Assembly (NCBI GenBank): GCA_021844725.1
Contig: JAKBSX010000002.1
Coordinates: 1-26,466, forward strand
Direction: 5' to 3'
Source of the DNA: Actinomycetes bacterium
GTDB lineage: Bacteria; Actinomycetota; Acidimicrobiia; Acidimicrobiales; Acidimicrobiaceae
Length of the DNA stretch: 26,466 nucleotides
Position 1 is the stretch's first letter. Each line of letters opens with the position of its first letter. The notes beneath the pieces are model-generated. The model was not told where the DNA came from. It saw nothing but the letters and a program-made list of their open reading frames with translations, and did not search any database. The position numbers and the translations under genes were made by a program. Below are positions 23,929 to 26,466 of this stretch, one piece after another.

Positions 23929-24941
23929 CCTGAACCTCCATCGCTCCAAACATCTTTCATGACCAGTTCAACTGGAGGAGGTCCCGAAGCCTTGGCCTGT
24001 TCAGTGGCCCTGTCCACTTCTGCCATCACCTCACCATCAATCTGGTCCAGAAGTGCACCCGAGGCTCCATTTACCACCAACCTGGCCCGGTAGGTGGTAA
24101 TGGGGTCCTTCTCAAGCCACCTGGCGACCTCCTCATCTGGACGATACTTTCCCGGATCAGCACGTGAGTGTCCTGTTTGACGGTAAGTCAGGGCTTCAAT
24201 CAGAGAAGGCCCTTCGCCATTTCTTGCACGTGACAGCCGATCAATCGCCATTGAGTACACTGCATCGGGATCGTTACCGTCGACTATCAATCTCTCAAGA
24301 CCATAAGCTGAGGCCCGGTCAGCTGCGGGATGTTCCACAGCTGTGACATCATATATCGAGGTGTACTCCATATAAAGGTTGTTTTCGCAGACAAAGACAA
24401 CTGGAAGTTTCCAAATGGCAGCCAGATTCAGTGCCTCATGGAAGGCTCCGATATTGGTGGTTCCGTCACCAAAAAAGCACACTGCCACTTGGTGGCTGTT
24501 CCGGTACTTCGACGAAAAAGCAGCCCCTATCGCTATCGGGAGATGAGCCCCAACAATTGCATAGGATCCCATCATCCCGTGTTCTACACTGGTAAGGTGC
24601 ATCGAACCTCCCTTGCCAGCCATAAGCCCATCGGCTCGGCCCATAAGTTCGGCCATGACCGGAGCCATAGGCACGCCTCTAGATAAGGTATGGGCATGGC
24701 CACGGTAGGTGGCAAAGGTCCAGTCACCTTGCTGCATAGCTTCGCCAAATGCGGCAGAGATCGCCTCTTGGCCCAAAGAAAGATGACTGGTTCCTTTTAC
24801 CAACCCCTGCAAAAACAGGTCATAAGCCCGTTTCTCAAATTGGCGGAGTTCAACCATCCTCCGATACAGCTTGATCTGCAAGTCCCGATCGATAACCAAA
24901 TTATGTTCAAAACCCTCGTGTGCCGCATTTGCTAGCGTCAT
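23916..24941 (-). CDS. 2-oxo acid (pyruvate/acetoin-type) dehydrogenase E1 component, alpha subunit
   Basis: The 341-residue product has the E1 alpha layout: SHLSLGQEAISAAFGEAM, TYRGHAHTLSRG, AGKGGSMHL, and the TPP motif GDGTTNIGAFHEALNLA ending in ENN (Asp159 to Asn187/Asn188). The phosphorylation-loop region YRQTGHSRADPGKYRP is closest in style to acetoin dehydrogenase (AcoA) and pyruvate dehydrogenase alpha subunits. GGAG stands 6 bases before the ATG. It follows the M24 gene by 49 bp and overlaps E1 beta by 13 bp. The unusual grouping with an M24 hydrolase and a semialdehyde dehydrogenase suggests a dedicated catabolic complex rather than the housekeeping pyruvate dehydrogenase. Confidence 0.93.
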   Translation of the reverse strand: MTLANAAHEGFEHNLVIDRDLQIKLYRRMVELRQFEKRAYDLFLQGLVKGTSHLSLGQEAISAAFGEAMQQGDWTFATYRGHAHTLSRGVPMAPVMAELMGRADGLMAGKGGSMHLTSVEHGMMGSYAIVGAHLPIAIGAAFSSKYRNSHQVAVCFFGDGTTNIGAFHEALNLAAIWKLPVVFVCENNLYMEYTSIYDVTAVEHPAADRASAYGLERLIVDGNDPDAVYSMAIDRLSRARNGEGPSLIEALTYRQTGHSRADPGKYRPDEEVARWLEKDPITTYRARLVVNGASGALLDQIDGEVMAEVDRATEQAKASGPPPVELVMKDVWSDGGSGWRN

Positions 24942-24990
24942 ATAAAACTCCTACTCACTTTTCCGCAATCTTTTCCTACCAAACGCTGTC

Positions 24991-26253
24991 TTAGTAGGCA
25001 TTTGCCACAAACAGCTCTTCAGCAGGGAAAAGCGTTATCACCCGTGGTCCATCTTTGGTCACCACAATCTCCTCTTCGATCCGTGCCGCCGAGAAACCGT
25101 CATCTGCCGGGCAATAGGTCTCGAGGGCAAATACCATCCCCTCCTCAAGAACGACTGGATGCTCAAGCGAGTTGAGCCGTGAAAAGATCGGCCTCTCATG
25201 CAAAGCCAAGCCAAGACCATGCCCAAACTGAAGACCGAAAGCCTCCATCTCATCAGCAAAGCCAAATTCAGTTGCCTTAGGCCAGAGCTGAACTATCTGA
25301 TCGGTCGAGACACCCGGCCGTATGGCTGCTATTGCTGCATCTATCCATTCCCGGGCCTTTTTATAGGCGTCTCGCTGAGACTCAGTGGCCCTACCAACAT
25401 TGAAAGTGCGGTAATAACATGTCCGGTAACCGTTAAAGGACTGAATAATATCGAAAAATGCCTGGTCGCCGGGTCGAATAAGCCGGTCTGAAAAATTATG
25501 AGGGTGAGGAGAGCACCGCTCCCCCGATACCGCATTTATAGCTTCGACGTCGTCTGATCCATTGTTGTAAAGGTACTCATTGGTTTTGGCGACAATCTCA
25601 TTTTCACGCACACCGGGCTTTAGGATCTCAGAAATCATCTGGTACGCACCGTCAACCATTGCTGCCGACATAGTCAACAGCATTATCTCATCCTGAGACT
25701 TGATTTGCCGTGCGTCCAGCATCACCTGTTGGCCATCACGGACCTCAATCCCCGCCCGTTGAAGGGCAAAGATCATTGGCACCTCAGCAATATCAACACC
25801 AACCGGCTCGTTTCCTACGCCGGCGGCATCGAGCATCGCCTTGATTTCCCTGGCTGCGCTATCCATAAGCCCGGCATCCGGGGCTACTGAACCTCGAAGT
25901 CCCAACATTCCAGCCCGGGAATTCTCAGTCTCAAGCCACGGAGCATAAAGTCGGTGGTGCTTGGCAGCTGAACCAAAATCCCACAGCACCGGCTCCCCGG
26001 TCCTGGTTAGCAAAGAATACCGGCACACTTTGTCCCTCACCCACTCCCCTATCTGAGTCGAAGTGGTGTAGCGGACGTTATTCACGTCAAAACATAAAAG
26101 TGCTCCCAGTTCCGATGCCTCAAGAGCAGACCTCACCCTTGACAGTCGATATTTGCGCAAACGGTCAAAATCAACCCGCTCTTCAAAATCAACCGCCATT
26201 CGGCCAGGAGCTGGCATGACCTTAGAGCTCATAAATTCAAAATTACTTGGCAT
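24991..26253 (-). CDS. M24-family (creatinase/prolidase/DddP-like) hydrolase with altered metal site
   Basis: The 420-residue product has an N-terminal creatinase-type domain (about 25-180, with ALLCFDVNNVRYTTST) and a C-terminal pita-bread fold. Usual metal ligands are Asp, Asp, His, Glu, Glu. Here Asp268 (FFDI), His345 (FGHGLGLALHERP), Glu378 (MVFALET) and Glu393 (ARIEEE) are present, but the second Asp is Cys279 in NGYRTCYYRTF. Relatives include Xaa-Pro peptidases, creatinase, ectoine hydrolase DoeA and the DMSP lyase DddP; the N-terminal region recalls DddP in my memory of that family. GGAG lies 4 bases before the ATG. As first gene of the operon it may generate the substrate chain for the dehydrogenases. 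A true peptidase role is doubtful. Confidence 0.85.
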   Translation of the reverse strand: MPSNFEFMSSKVMPAPGRMAVDFEERVDFDRLRKYRLSRVRSALEASELGALLCFDVNNVRYTTSTQIGEWVRDKVCRYSLLTRTGEPVLWDFGSAAKHHRLYAPWLETENSRAGMLGLRGSVAPDAGLMDSAAREIKAMLDAAGVGNEPVGVDIAEVPMIFALQRAGIEVRDGQQVMLDARQIKSQDEIMLLTMSAAMVDGAYQMISEILKPGVRENEIVAKTNEYLYNNGSDDVEAINAVSGERCSPHPHNFSDRLIRPGDQAFFDIIQSFNGYRTCYYRTFNVGRATESQRDAYKKAREWIDAAIAAIRPGVSTDQIVQLWPKATEFGFADEMEAFGLQFGHGLGLALHERPIFSRLNSLEHPVVLEEGMVFALETYCPADDGFSAARIEEEIVVTKDGPRVITLFPAEELFVANAY

Positions 26254-26466
26254 TTCACTCCTTTATCAATCGCTAAAGTCCCGAGTTGTAAATTCTCCAT
26301 GATGCCCAAAAACTGGAAGCTGCAAACCTTGCTGACAACTTGTCTTTTTCTAAACTTCCCGCTCTCGTACAAATATTTGCCACCCCTTCAAATCTTCGAA
26401 TCTTGCACTTTCAGGCAAGCTGCGACTTCATATAGCTCCAGACTACAACCGACTGCCATATCCATT

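Overview
The window looks like a chromosomal segment of a moderate-GC actinobacterium, most likely of the class Acidimicrobiia (acidophilic Acidithrix/Ferrimicrobium-type relatives). This rests on family content rather than on a search: the surface-protein repeat of the form GYWLVAKDGGVFSFGDAGF followed by FYGSMGG, a UvrD2-like helicase with an HRDC tail, LCP and S11 cell-wall enzymes, a secreted DMFase-like protein with a Thr-rich tail, and a CCAEP-tail radical SAM protein. No rRNA, tRNA, CRISPR array, insertion sequence or phage gene was recognised.

Layout. 1-652: 5' part of an SDR oxidoreductase (-), cut by the window edge. 846-2426: fused shikimate kinase/3-dehydroquinate synthase (-). 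2693-4486: secreted N,N-dimethylformamidase-like protein (+). 4598-5695: divergent MarR regulator (-) and YceI lipid-binding protein (+) sharing a 96-bp control region with two TTGC/GCAA inverted repeats. 5716-5751: strong hairpin terminator. 5806-6504: NfuA-like Fe-S protein (-), separated by only 45 bp from a divergent two-gene operon (6550-9209, +) encoding an ATP-grasp enzyme and a CCAEP-tail radical SAM protein. 9386-11269: secreted beta-helix/six-repeat surface protein (-). 11810-12444: VapBC-type toxin-antitoxin pair (-) with a near-consensus promoter and overlapping operator. 12760-14838: UvrD2-like helicase (+), converging on a thioesterase-exonuclease III pair (14835-16346, -). 16866-18449: FAD oxidoreductase (+) behind a structured leader. 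18531-19802 and 20136-21242: S11 peptidase and LCP protein for cell-wall work (-). 21494-26253: four-gene operon (-) of M24 hydrolase, E1 alpha, E1 beta and aldehyde dehydrogenase.

How the genes may work together. The ATP-grasp/radical SAM pair (4-bp overlap) probably makes or modifies a small molecule or peptide, and the adjacent Fe-S carrier could supply its cluster. The last operon reads as a catabolic module: C-N hydrolysis by a DddP/creatinase/ectoine-hydrolase-like M24 protein, oxidative decarboxylation by an acetoin/branched-chain-type E1, and semialdehyde oxidation; its E2/E3 partners are not in the window. The S11 and LCP genes belong to envelope assembly.

Most unusual points: the ATP-grasp/CCAEP radical SAM operon; an apparent AUU start codon on the LCP gene; and conserved-residue substitutions in four enzymes (DHQ synthase NAD loop, LCP SIPRD motif, S11 KTG motif, M24 metal ligand).
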